Assembly: GCA_020747065.1 (NCBI GenBank)
Contig: JAGMVK010000001.1
Span: 3,286,001 to 3,350,000, forward strand
Reading direction: 5' to 3'
Length of the DNA stretch: 64,000 nucleotides
Origin: Cadophora sp. MPI-SDFR-AT-0126
Lineage: Eukaryota; Ascomycota; Leotiomycetes; Helotiales; Ploettnerulaceae
Of this stretch, positions 36,264 to 46,326 are shown piece after piece (positions within the stretch are counted from its first letter, which is position 1; every line of letters starts with the position of its first letter). Position numbers and translations under genes: made by a program. A model generated the notes under the pieces. That model was given only the letters and a program-made list of their open reading frames with translations. It was not told the DNA's origin and made no database searches.

Positions 36264-36992
36264 TTATTCCCGAACCCATTGCAAGATCCTCGTCCAAATC
36301 TTAAAACCATCATGATCTACCCCCGCTTTCTCCACCAATATCTTCTTCCTCTCCCCATCAATACCCATATACGCTGGTGCATGCGCCAGCAACGTCCTCG
36401 CCAAGTCCGCATTCAACTCTGGATGTCCCTGGAACGTCAAAATCGTATTCTCCTCACTCAAAAAAACCTGATTCCCCCCAGCAAGAGCAATGAAGCCTTT
36501 AGCAGGTGTTTTGATTTCTCTAGCATGGAATTCATGAATATCGAGAACACCTGCTGAGGCGAAAGGGAACATCTTTCTTCCCTCATCTGTCAGAGATATT
36601 TGAGTGACGCCGATTTCAGCGGCGCCTTCCATATTCCCGACGCTTCCTCCAAAAGAGACGCATGTTGTTTGGTGGCCCCAGCATATCCCGACAATTTTCT
36701 GTTTGGGAAAGTCTTGTACCGTGGTGCGTAGGTAGTTCTGTAGCTTTAAGACCCAGGGATCTGAACCCATAGGATCAGCTGTCCCTCCGCTCAGGACGAT
36801 CAAATCATATTTTGGGGGATCTGGATGGATCTGGGCTATTATAGGATCGTAGAAATCGATTGCTGGAGGGATGACATCGGAGTTGAGACTTGATGCGGAT
36901 GCGATTGCGGTCTCGAATGAGGCTTTGATTCCGGCTGTGTTTGGTGATGCTAGGCCGTTGAGTAGTACTGCGATTTTGAGAGGAATTGTCAT
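36264..36992 (-). CDS. Class I glutamine amidotransferase-like protein
   Basis: A 242-residue single-exon protein of the GATase1 fold, similar to standalone GMP-synthase-type amidotransferase domains. The nucleophile elbow KIVGICWGHQTTCVSFGG carries the catalytic Cys, and the His-Glu pair lies in LTFQGHPELNADL. The oxyanion strand YDLIVLSGGTADPMGSDPW precedes. No synthetase domain is attached, so it may work on small gamma-glutamyl compounds or serve as a glutamine amidase; the substrate is unknown. Start M at 36992 gives TIPLKIAVLLNG, the usual first strand. Confidence 0.88.
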   Translation of the reverse strand: MTIPLKIAVLLNGLASPNTAGIKASFETAIASASSLNSDVIPPAIDFYDPIIAQIHPDPPKYDLIVLSGGTADPMGSDPWVLKLQNYLRTTVQDFPKQKIVGICWGHQTTCVSFGGSVGNMEGAAEIGVTQISLTDEGRKMFPFASAGVLDIHEFHAREIKTPAKGFIALAGGNQVFLSEENTILTFQGHPELNADLARTLLAHAPAYMGIDGERKKILVEKAGVDHDGFKIWTRILQWVRE

Positions 36993-37835
36993 GGTGGTAG
37001 ATGTCCTTCAAGCTGAAGCTGCAGTCTTGGGGGGAGCTGAATATAATTCATACTCTTCAAAGATGGCAAAGGCTTTCACAAATGTTCACAGCATTCGAAA
37101 CATTCAAAGGTGGCATAGATGCTATCGCGACATGTGGTGAGGAGTGGGCGGCTGGCCGGCCAAAAGTGGGATTCCGTTCGGGACGGCTTGCAGCCATTCA
37201 GCTCAGCACGCGAATGGTGCCGTAAACTCCTTTATCACGACGATACCGATCCCTTGTTCGGATTTGGGACCTGCATACACATTTTCTGGCCGCTGTCATG
37301 GTTGAAATGCAAAGCAGAGGAAATGCACTTCTTTAGATATACTTCTGACCTGCTCTATTGACCATCGCGATCCACAAGTCTCGCCGCCTAGCTTATCAAA
37401 CAAGCCTCGAAGCGAAGCGAAGCCTTGCCCGAAGTGGATACCAAATCCCAAGACACTGCCAAGCGTCTTATCAGTTGGAATAACCTGGAGCTTGATCCAT
37501 TCAAAGTTCCTGACAGGTCTTCGCCCTCACTTGGCAATCTTGTAGGATGGGGATTGTGGAGCTGCGACAAGTCAAGTATCTCGACGACAAGGGGAATTGC
37601 ACTTTGAGGCCTGTTCGCCAAGCCGCTTCACATCCAAAGGGAGGGTTGGTGGTACCCATGGGCGAGATAAGGATCATTAAATTTGTCGGAGAAGGTGATT
37701 GTAATAGAAGGCAAAGCGTAGGTGGGATGGATATAAAGAGGATGGACTCCCTCGTGTTCTCCGGGTGGTCTGTGAGGTAGATCTCTCTCCATTTGTTCCG
37801 GAAATTTCAAGAAAACTGCAGGAACAGACGCACAA
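36993..37835. promoter_or_regulatory. Ammonium transporter upstream region with GATA motifs
   Basis: 843 bp without a gene. In the part nearest the transporter there are three HGATAR-type sites: CTTATC at 37392-37397 and 37467-37472, and GATAAG at 37666-37671. A TATAAAG element lies about 100 nt before the ATG. GATA factors of the AreA/NIT2 class drive ammonium transporter genes when nitrogen is limiting. The sites fit, though such motifs also occur by chance. Confidence 0.45.
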
Positions 37836-39373
37836 ATGAGCGCAGTAAGTTCAACGATTCCGAAGACCTTGAATGTTTGTGTCTTCGTACTGACTGCGAT
37901 CAGCCTTCCTTCAACTCGTCCGAGCCGAAGGGCGGAGACACCCTCCTCGTCGATGTCAACGCTCAATATGTCGGTTTCGAATACCACTACACTTATATCA
38001 TGTTCTGCGGCTTCATCGTGTGGCTCATCATTCCCGGCATCGGCCTTCTCTATGGCGGTTTGGCCCGCCGCAAGTCCGCTCTGACACTGCTGTTCCAGAG
38101 TTTAATGGTGGCAGCCGTCACGACCTTCCAATGGATGTTCTGGGGATACTCGTTGGCATATTCCAGAACGGCGGGACCTTTCATCGGAGATCTCAAAAAC
38201 TTTGGAATGAAGAATGTCATGGCTGCTCCGTCGCCTGGAAGTGCTGTGTTGCCTGAGATTGTCTTTTGCTTGTATCAACTTTTGTTCTGGTAAGTCTCTC
38301 TGGCGAGCGAAGGACAAATCAAATACTTACAGCTATATAGTGCCTGTACAGTCCAAATCGTAATCGGTGGCGCTTTTGAGCGAGGTCGTATCGTCCCCTC
38401 CCTCATTTTCGCCTTCTTCTGGGCAACAATCGTCTACTGCCCGATCGCCTGCTGGACCTGGAATGCCAACGGCTGGCTTTATAATCTCCCCGCTCTCGAC
38501 TTCGCAGGAGGTGGGCCAGTCCATATTGCATCCGGCTGGTCAGCGCTCGCCTACGCTTTCGTTCTCGGCAAGCGAACTGTCGCGGGAGAAGGCAAGAGCC
38601 ACAGTCGTCCTCACAACACCACACTGGTCTTCCTCGGCACTGTCTTGATTTGGTTTGGATGGTTTGGATTCAACGGTGGAAGTGCCCTCAACGCTTCGGT
38701 CCGTGCTATGCTCGCTGGCTTCAACACCAATACCGCTGCCAGTTTTGGTATTCTTGGATGGACACTCGTCGATTACTTCAAGAACGGGAAGAAGTTCAGC
38801 ATTGTCGGTGCTTGCGAAGGTGCAATTGCTGGTCTCGTTGGAATCACGCCCGCTGCTGGCTACGTCGGTGTTTGGCTTGCTGCTGTAATCGGTTTCGTCA
38901 CTGCTGTTGTCTGCGCTCTTCTCCAGGACCTGAACTCTTGGCTCCATGTCGATGAAGGACTCGATGTGTTCAAACTCCATGGCATTGGAGGCATGGTTGG
39001 CAGTTTCTTGACCGGCATTTTCGCTTCCGAGACCATTTCCATGCTGGACGGTGCGACATCTGCTCCAGGTGGTATTGATGGCAATGGAATGCAGGTCGGG
39101 CGTCAATTCGCTGAGATCACTGCCATCTCTGCTTACTCCTTCATTGTGTCCGCTATCCTTCTGTACATCTTGAAGTTTATCCCCGGCATGCACTTGCGCG
39201 TCTCGGAGGAAGCTGAGCTGAACGGACTGGATCTCGATCAATTTTTTGAGGAGCAGATTGGTGATTGGAGTGCATTTGAGCAGAATCGCTTGCAGTTTGA
39301 CATCAGCTCCCCAACGACGCCTCCTGTTCAGGAAGTTCCGGAAGCAATCGATGGTGTGCAAAAGAAGGCCTAA
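37836..39373 (+). CDS. Ammonium transporter (Amt/Mep family)
   Basis: A 475-residue plasma-membrane ammonium permease. Exons are 37836-37844 (only nine bases, MSA), 37904-38289 and 38341-39373. Eleven TM helices are expected, starting at YHYTYIMFCGFIVWLIIPGI. Family signatures are GLARRKSAL, FQWMFWGYSLAYS, FAGGGPVHIASGWSALAYAF (first conserved pore His region), WFGWFGFNGGSALNAS and HGIGGMVGSFLTGIF (second pore His region). The cytosolic tail ends in PEAIDGVQKKA and could mediate trimer regulation or MepB-like sensing. The tiny first exon is supported by a perfect GTAAGT donor and a GATCAG acceptor, giving the short periplasmic N-terminus usual for fungal Mep proteins. GATA motifs upstream suggest nitrogen control. 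Confidence 0.93.
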
Positions 39374-39600
39374 ATGAAAAAAGTGAAATAATTCGAGGGG
39401 GGAGTAGAGTATTTTCAGAGAAAAACTGACTGAAGTTGATCACGAACCTACCAGATATGAGAACAATGCTGGCTATGACTTGCCTGTGATGAGTAGAAAA
39501 TGTTTGCCAAGCTCACTATGGAGCAGTGAACGTGGGGTCAATCTCCCAGAGAAGCCCCGACTTCAAGAAATTATTTTTGCATTACCGTCGTCCCTCCCAT

Positions 39601-40960
39601 CTACAGCTCCGTATGTCCCTCCGCTGGCGGCACTTGACTTCCCATCGGCTGAACCTTCCCTTGCGCAATATCCATGACGAAGCTCTCCACAGCCTTTGGC
39701 GTGATCTCATCCTCCTGAAAAGGGAAGACCTGTCCATACATGGGATTGAAAACAGCCAAAGCTGGGTCCGAATCTGGAGCTAGTCCTAAAGCTGGAAGCA
39801 TGTGTCCATATTCAGAAATGTCGACAGTAACAAAGTTGAGATATTCTCTGTAGGTTTTGGCGAGGGGTTTGAGTGCGGCAATGTAGGCAGAGCGGTCCTG
39901 ATCTGAGGAGGTGAAGTAATAGACTAGAGATTTGCCAGCCTGTTGGAGATTCATATCATCAGTACGATAAATCCTGAGGGGCAGTGTATTGTTCTCGAGA
40001 CACTCGTACCTTCATAAAATTCATCTCGTTTCTTCGTGTAAACTCTCCGATCATCGGCGCAGTCGCCATTTCTACAAATCTCTCTAAAGCATCCAGCCCG
40101 GCTTGTCCAGAAAATACTGATTGCTCTCCTTCTGCGTCTCTATGGCATACGATACTTGGAAATTGCACTTTCCCGCTATTTGCAATCTTTGGGTCTGCAG
40201 CGATTCCGAACGTGAACTTGTCGGTATGTCGTTTTGCGAGAGCTGTGAATGTTGTCTTCAGATGACCTTCTTCTAGTGGAATATAAGCGATGAAAACAGC
40301 TTCATCGCTCGATTTGAATGTTGTGATGTTTGAACTGTCAACGAGGGATACGATCGGGAGTGTGGCTCTATTCATGAATTGTAGGATCCTGTCCTAGATA
40401 TCAGTTCTGGCTCTTGACAAGGGGAGGAAAGTATCCATGCTCATACGAAGAAGCTTTTCGCGGCCCTCGATATCTCCGTCTTGCGCCATGGTTCTGGAAT
40501 AATCGTATCGTTGGGTAGGATATGATATCGTGTTCTTTACACAGCCCGCTCTCGATCGTACAGTCGATACTGATGAGGGAACTCCGAGCCTGAACTGTTG
40601 CAGAAAGCCATTCAGACTCTAAGTTTTTACTTGGTTCGCTAAAGCGTTCAGATTAGACATCAGTATGAATCTGGCGTGGAAGAAAAATTCTCACGTCCAT
40701 GGCTTCAGGGAGCCAAGCAAGTCAGCCAGATACTTAGGTTCAGTTCTACAAGGGATGTGAACTTACTGCAACAACTAGAACTGTTAGTACAATTACCGGC
40801 ATTGGGACTATATCAACAGCTTCTACTTACATGCCACTAATGATTCTTCATTTTTCGAAGTAATGGATTCGAATTGATCTCTGTCGATATGATTCCATCC
40901 ATGCGCTTCCCTTACTAATAGAATTTCCAATGCACAAATGAGAATGATTCTTGGTAACAT
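39601..40960 (-). CDS. Redox-dead PDI-like ER protein (a-b-b' with TEPS in place of CGHC, HTEL tail)
   Basis: Predicted 353-residue ER protein of the protein disulfide isomerase family. Six exons: 40831-40960, 40767-40780 (14 nt), 40695-40702 (8 nt), 40447-40638, 40010-40388 and 39601-39939, all in phase with GT-AG introns. A signal peptide (RIILICALEILLVREAHG) leads into a thioredoxin-fold a domain: SLVAFLVVAPW, then TEPS (51-54) where PDIs have CGHC, then KNLESEW and the cis-Pro segment SYPTIRLFQNHG. Domains b and b' follow (TLPIVSLVDS; TAPMIGEFTRRNEMNFM; YREYLNFVTVD). The second catalytic domain a' is missing, and the chain ends EGHTEL, an HDEL-like retrieval signal. No CxxC remains, so oxidoreductase activity is not expected. 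Chaperone or scaffold roles are. It is divergent from a prolyl 4-hydroxylase gene. The micro-exons are the main uncertainty. Confidence 0.8.
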
Positions 40961-41455
40961 TCTGTCTGGATGTCAATATTTCTACTGGGAATAGAGTAAA
41001 ATCTCATGGAAAGAAGTGTCGTGTCGAATTTTGGTAATTGTTGGATGGAGAAAGCCGAAGAAAAAAGTACCCCGCGAGAGAAGCATGACTGAAGCCATTT
41101 TTGCTCAGCGCACCACAGGGGGAGCTTTACCCCTGAGCTTGACATTGCCGGGATGTCAGACGCCCAAACGCGGGGAGCTACCCCCTGTCAGCATCAATCC
41201 TGGGACATGTTTTGCTTCACATCCATTTTCTTCGTTTCAGGACCAGACCATGATGAGTTTTGACGTGCCAGCAAATGAGCTCCGGTAATCTGATTGGAAG
41301 AGGTCAGCCTGGGAGCAGTCTGATCGGACAGTTTGGTTGCAGGGGTTTTCAAGCTTTTCTGGGTAGATTGGCCTCCTGGAAATAATCGATAAGATCTTGT
41401 CCATAGATTTCGTGCTTCAAAATAATTCCATCGTCAGAACAAATTGTTTCCAAAG
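40961..41455. promoter_or_regulatory. Divergent promoter of PDI-like and prolyl 4-hydroxylase genes
   Basis: A 495-bp spacer between the two ATGs, the right size for a shared bidirectional promoter. I see no clear unfolded-protein-response element, but did not search with a matrix. Assigned from orientation. Confidence 0.5.
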
Positions 41456-42301
41456 ATGCCGCGATTATCCTACATATTGTCAGCCGTCGTTACTCTTGTT
41501 CTAAGCAGTGTTCAAGCAAGCCAGAAACCCCTCTCTGCAAATGCGTGTACTCACCCGCCATACAAAGTGCACATATTTTCGAAGAATCCTTTGGTCATTT
41601 ACATTCCCAACTTCCTAACCATCGAGGAGCGTGAGCATCTTCAAGAAATCACGTAAAATCAGCACTGCTCGTCTCTAAGAGCCAGACACTGACAGATACT
41701 TAGCAAAGGGACATTCACAAACTCGGCAGTCGCGGACGAGTCTGGAGAACAGGGCCTTCGCCAGACCCGAACATCACAGTCAACCAGCGTCATTCGTGAC
41801 TCTATCGTCCGCTGTATCGAAACTCGAGCCCTCGAATTTCAAGGCTTCGACACACCTCGATCACATCTCGAACCGCTCCAACTTGTCCAATATGGCAATG
41901 GCGAGAACTATCACCTACATACCGATTGGTTCGAAGCATCATCTCGAATGACTCCTGAAGTTGGTGGAAATCGCCTCTCGTCATTCTTCGTATATGTTGC
42001 AGCGAGTAATCTCACAGGCGGTGGAACAAACTTTCCGATCCTAAATGCGCCCTATGACGAGCGGTGGTGTGAATTTGTGGATTGTGACGAGCCGTGGGAG
42101 AATGGAGTGACCTTCAGACCCGTTCCTGGGAATGCAGTGTTCTGGCAGAACCTGCATGAGGATGGCAGTGGAGATCCAGCAACTATTCATGCTGGTCTAC
42201 CTGTGACGAGTGGGTCGAAATTGGGAATGAATATATGGACTCGTCAGGGACCATTAGACGAGAAGTTTAGAGGATTTGATGAGTATGATAATAATGAATA
42301 A
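41456..42301 (+). CDS. Secretory-pathway prolyl 4-hydroxylase (2-oxoglutarate/Fe(II) dioxygenase)
   Basis: A 264-residue P4H-alpha-type dioxygenase in two exons, 41456-41652 and 41704-42301 (51-nt intron). A signal peptide (LSYILSAVVTLVLSSVQA) places it in the secretory pathway. The conserved start VIYIPNFLTIEEREHL precedes the double-stranded beta-helix. Iron ligands are H138 and D140 in NYHLHTDWF and H228 in TIHAGLPV. K238 in SKLGMNIW binds 2-oxoglutarate. Cys pairs near FVDCDEPWE recall secreted plant and algal P4Hs. It would hydroxylate peptidyl proline in secreted proteins. The C-terminus (FDEYDNNE) has no ER-retrieval motif, so retention would need a partner; the divergent neighbour is an HTEL-tailed PDI-like protein. 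The peptide substrate is unknown. Confidence 0.9.
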
Positions 42302-42590
42302 TAGGACGTGAAGGTTACTTAGCAGAGTAAAGATAATGCGACCAATCTTTGGCGGTACGGTACCCGAGTGAGCTGCTATTTCTCAATCGTGAAATACCTC
42401 CACAATCATTCAGTGGCATATACACCATGTTGAAAAGAAGAAGCTTAGGAGGGGCGATATCCCAAAGCAGACTAGTGCGGGGAATTCATCAACCCCACTA
42501 TGTTCCCAACAGCCCACAAGAACCAACAGCACAACGACTCAAATGACAACAAAATTGGACTCGAGCTTAGAAGAAGGTGGTTGACAGAGA

Positions 42591-44069
42591 ATGGCTCTCA
42601 GTCTGGGCGATCTACCTAATGAGATTTTGAGGAAGATCTTTCACAGGAATCGTCTCTCCAACAATGACATGTGTTCCGTGGCACGCACATGCAAGCACTT
42701 CAGCGAAGTCAGCAGCCCGCTCATCTACTCGAACGTCAAGGTCAGACGTTTCTTTAACGACGAGAGACCATTTGGCCTCGTCCAGACCCTCAAGGATAAC
42801 CCAAGCCGAGCAGATTTGATTCTGAAGCTTAGTTTTTCATGGGCCGATAATGGGAGGACATTCCGTGAGGACCAAGAGAGTACTGTGCAGTTCCTACTTC
42901 GACGAGCAACTCGACTGCGCACTTTGAAAATGAAAGTTACTGCTTCAAAGAATTATCCCATGCCATTTCCGGTCGTCAGTGATGCTTTTCTAGACGTCAA
43001 TCCTATGACAGACCTTTGGCGAGTCGAGATATCATGTGTCAATATCGCGGTGAGTAAATACCGAGAACATCTGAGCTGGGCTCCATAGAAGCTGCAACCG
43101 AGGTATCAAACAATACTGATCTATTGCAGTGGAGTACCATGGGCAGAATATTCCTTCTCCCAAAAATTAGTGCAGTCTTCTTTATGCCAATGGATGCAGA
43201 CCCAAATAGAATCGAAGACCGGCTGCCACAGAGACCAGCAGGCAAGAATTCCAAGATCCGCTATCTTGCTCTCGAAGGTCATCCCAAATGTGTAGCCTCG
43301 GTACATGAGTTGCTGCAATGGAGCAGCAACTTGGGAGCCCTTCTCTTCGACTTTGGCGAATGGGACGATTCAGAACCTCATGTCCCAAAAACATTACAAC
43401 AATTTCTTGCTCCGGTTGCTCACACGGTGTTCTATCTAGATCTACAAGGCCGTCATACCGATGACTTCCATTGTGCACTCGTCAACTTCCATGATTTCCC
43501 TGCTCTGAAGACTTTGGAGATCAGTCGAGCACTCCTCTTTCTGACCATATTTGAAGGGGGTGGGGTGCATGTTGTGGAGCCTTCCCGTCGCAATGGCCTC
43601 TACTTACGATTACCTCGGAAACTTGAAGAGCTGACGGTAAGTCTACTAGGCTCGTAGTCAATGAATTGCTCATCTGAATAGCCAACAGATTTTCTTCGAC
43701 TTCGGATCAGCCATACTGGATCGCAAATACCATTCCGGAAGTCACAACTTCGTCGACGAAGAGTACGACTGGATCGAAGAGCTTGCGACGTACAAACCCG
43801 ACTACTTGCCGAATCTTACGCGAGTAAAGTTAACGGAACATTCTGATGCAGATCCGGGATCGCACAATGTGCTGAAACTTCAGCCATGGGATCCTCCTCA
43901 AGCTTTGAAGAAGTTATTCCAAGAACGGGAGATCGAGCTCACGGTGTTAATCAGATCCTATTCTGTGTGGAGAAATGGGCAGATGGATGTCACTGGCGCT
44001 AGGAATATTGTGAATCCTAGCCCACGACGTTTGCTGGAAGTAGAGGAGCTAGATATTAGTATCACTTAA
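42591..44069 (+). CDS. F-box protein
   Basis: A 448-residue protein in three exons: 42591-43049, 43130-43636 and 43689-44069; both introns are phase 0. The N-terminal F-box reads LGDLPNEILRKIFHRN...NDMCSVARTCKHFSEVSSPLIY, the form that binds Skp1 in SCF ubiquitin ligases. The remaining ~390 residues carry irregular Leu-rich segments (KIRYLALEGH, ALKTLEISRALLF, PRKLEELTIFF) like the variable substrate-binding parts of fungal F-box proteins. The target is unknown. Such genes are highly expanded in Pezizomycotina. Confidence 0.82.
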
Positions 44070-44331
44070 AACAGAGTTCGGCCCGGAAGTTTCTAGTCAA
44101 CGAGGCATCAAAGTAGCTTCGAATGCGGATATTTACCTCAAGCCATATGGCATGACGGTAACGTAGACTTCATCCTCACTTGGTGGCCTTGTAGGATACG
44201 TACGCTGCGCCGCTTGACTGGTCAGTCACTGATTGGACAACGCCAGTTGCTTATGTATCAACATCTCAACACTTTCAAAATGACAACGACAGACAAGAAT
44301 AATTCAACCCACCGGCCATATACTTACCACC

Positions 44332-45186
44332 ATGCCATCTTCCAATACAGAAGGAACTGTCCCTTTCAAGGGGTTCCAGCAACTCAGCCGAACCATTTCC
44401 CTTCACCGCCCATCTAACCCCACCGGCAAAGCTGGCCCACCCGCTTCCTCATCCCCTGATCTCATCATTCTCACTCCATGGCTCTCAGCCTAAACTCGCC
44501 ATATCGCCAAATACACAGATGCGTATCAATCTCTCTTTCCCAATGCATCAATCCTCGTCATCTGCACCACAGCCGCAGACATGGTCTACCGACCCTACAG
44601 TTCCCAACAAGACGACCTCAAGATGATCTTGCCTCTGTTACAAATTAACACGGCTGGCAGAGAGACAGATATTCTACTTCACATATTCAGCAACGCCGGC
44701 GCTCACAAGGCCTGTCAACTCGCAAGAACATATCGAGCCCAAACCCACAAAGCCTTCAAGTGCGGGGTAATGGTCTTTGACAGCACGCCTGGCGTTGCGA
44801 CATATTCTCGTATTGTCGACGCCATGACTGTTGGCTTGCCAGCATTCCCAATATTTCGACAATTACTGGCTTGTATGGTGCAATTCCTGGTTGGGTTGAC
44901 TTGGCTGCAGAGTTATTTTTCGGGAGGCGCGAATTTGGTTGAGAGGGCGAGGATGGATCTGAATGACCCGACTCTATTTAAGTCAAGGAGAGGGAGACTG
45001 TATTTGTATAGTACAGGAGATCGGATGGTTGGCTGGGAGGACGTTGAGAGGCATGCACTGGAAGCTGAGAAGAATGGAGAGTGTGTGAGGAGAGAGAGAT
45101 GGATTGGGACTCCGCATGTGGGACACATGGCTACGGATGGAGAGAGGTATTGGGGAGCTGTGGGACGATTATGGGACGCAGTCTAG
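44332..45186 (+). pseudogene. DUF829 (PaxU/TMEM53-like) gene with in-frame stop
   Basis: A single open frame of 284 codons interrupted by one TAA at 44491-44493. Before it: a short N-terminus and LIILTPWLSA. After it: TRHIAKYTDAYQSLFPNA, then DILLHIFSNAGAHKACQLA, which contains the alpha/beta-hydrolase-like FSNAG element, and the C-terminal GTPHVGHMATDGERYW with the conserved His. The order is that of DUF829/TMEM53 proteins, including PaxU of indole-diterpene clusters. The stop sits where relatives usually have Gln or another polar residue; CAA to TAA is one C-to-T change. An intron that would skip it is not evident. Translation from the downstream Met (44581) would lack the first beta strand. 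It is a pseudogene, a null allele or a sequence error. Confidence 0.65.
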
Positions 45187-45812
45187 GTTGATCTATCGCT
45201 CAAACAGGTTCGCATACCAAACATTTTTGGAAGAACTTGTTATCACGTTTCAATCTTAGTACCTCGGAAGCATCTCACCATTTGTCAGCGCAATACCTCA
45301 GAGTTTATTGCAGTCGTATGAATAGGGCTTCTACAGCACCCGAGGATTGAACGAAGTACTATACCCTTCCAGCAAGCATCCTCGCCTCTTTTACCGCTAC
45401 ATGAGTGACCCGTCTTGATGGTGACATGAACCTTCAAATGAGGATAAATTTTATTCTCTGCAAGAAAAGATGGAAACCGAGTAGAAAAATATCCATCCAA
45501 AGAATCCGCAGTGTCTAAATCTTTCGCGATGTGGAGACAAGTACTGCGTTGGATGAGAAGATACTTGAATAGAGGTAATTATGTCTTTAAAGCTTAACGC
45601 GAAATGGATGTATACTTGACTGTGAGTACCATTCTTCTCTCTCCCATAAGGATGGTCCGGACTTGACAGTAGTGGCACAGGAATGGCCCGAAGATCTTGA
45701 TAATTGTGGCGTCGATCTATTACAATATGGCAAAGCCGAAACTACTCATTAGAAAACAGGTCACTGGGGTCACGAATGCTCATGTACAGCAAGCAATCAG
45801 GTGGCGGACAAC
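45187..45812. other. Intergenic region, no gene recognised
   Basis: Downstream of the DUF829 gene. No supported feature is seen. Confidence 0.4.
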
Positions 45813-46196
45813 ATGACTCAAGGTTTATGCCAGAAGCAGCATGTTTCATACTGGAATTTTCGTCTAGCTTTTCCGACGGATGTTCTTTCCCAAATCTACA
45901 GAAGAACGTTCACGGTCACGTTTACATACGGACCTCAGCCTGAAGATTGGATCTTGGCAATCTATACACCATGCAGAGCTCATTCAGGGAAATCTCGGAA
46001 TATGGTCAATGGCGATCGACATGAAATGTCTTCCCTCTATGAACCGTCCGATGAGGACGATGAATGGACGGTTGACGAGCTGCCAGGGGATGAAATATTG
46101 GACGACGACTTCTCAGAGGGCAAGGAGGAAGAATTAGACAAGGAGCCAGCCGCGCGACCAGTTTCCGGATCGTGGAGTGAAGACTTTGAGTCTTGA
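45813..46196 (+). CDS. Hypothetical acidic protein (uncertain)
   Basis: An open frame of 127 residues from ATG 45813. The first half (SYWNFRLAFPTDVLSQIYRR, VTFTYGPQPEDWILAIYTP) reads like a folded segment. The second half is strongly acidic (EPSDEDDEWTVDEL, LDDDFSEGKEEELDKE). I recognise no family. Upstream exons may exist, since the start is abrupt and other short frames overlap at 45700-45800. It is convergent with the permease gene, 130 bp away. It may be a gene fragment or a chance frame. Confidence 0.3.
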   Translation: MTQGLCQKQHVSYWNFRLAFPTDVLSQIYRRTFTVTFTYGPQPEDWILAIYTPCRAHSGKSRNMVNGDRHEMSSLYEPSDEDDEWTVDELPGDEILDDDFSEGKEEELDKEPAARPVSGSWSEDFES

Positions 46197-46326
46197 AGGA
46201 TTGTACTCGCTGAAGCCGCCCGCAGCACAAATGGAAAGCACCGATCAATCATTACCATTCTTATTCGTACCTAATAACACAATGGGTCAAAGTACATATT
46301 TATAAGAGCCAAGCACCTCCACCTGC

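Noticed and set aside
38540..39361. 273-codon open frame antisense to the ammonium transporter
   Set aside because: It lies opposite a strongly conserved coding exon; its protein has no family resemblance and is explained by codon bias of the real gene.
42349..42546. 65-codon + strand frame between the hydroxylase and F-box genes
   Set aside because: No motif, poor codon pattern, and it fills the only space for the F-box promoter.
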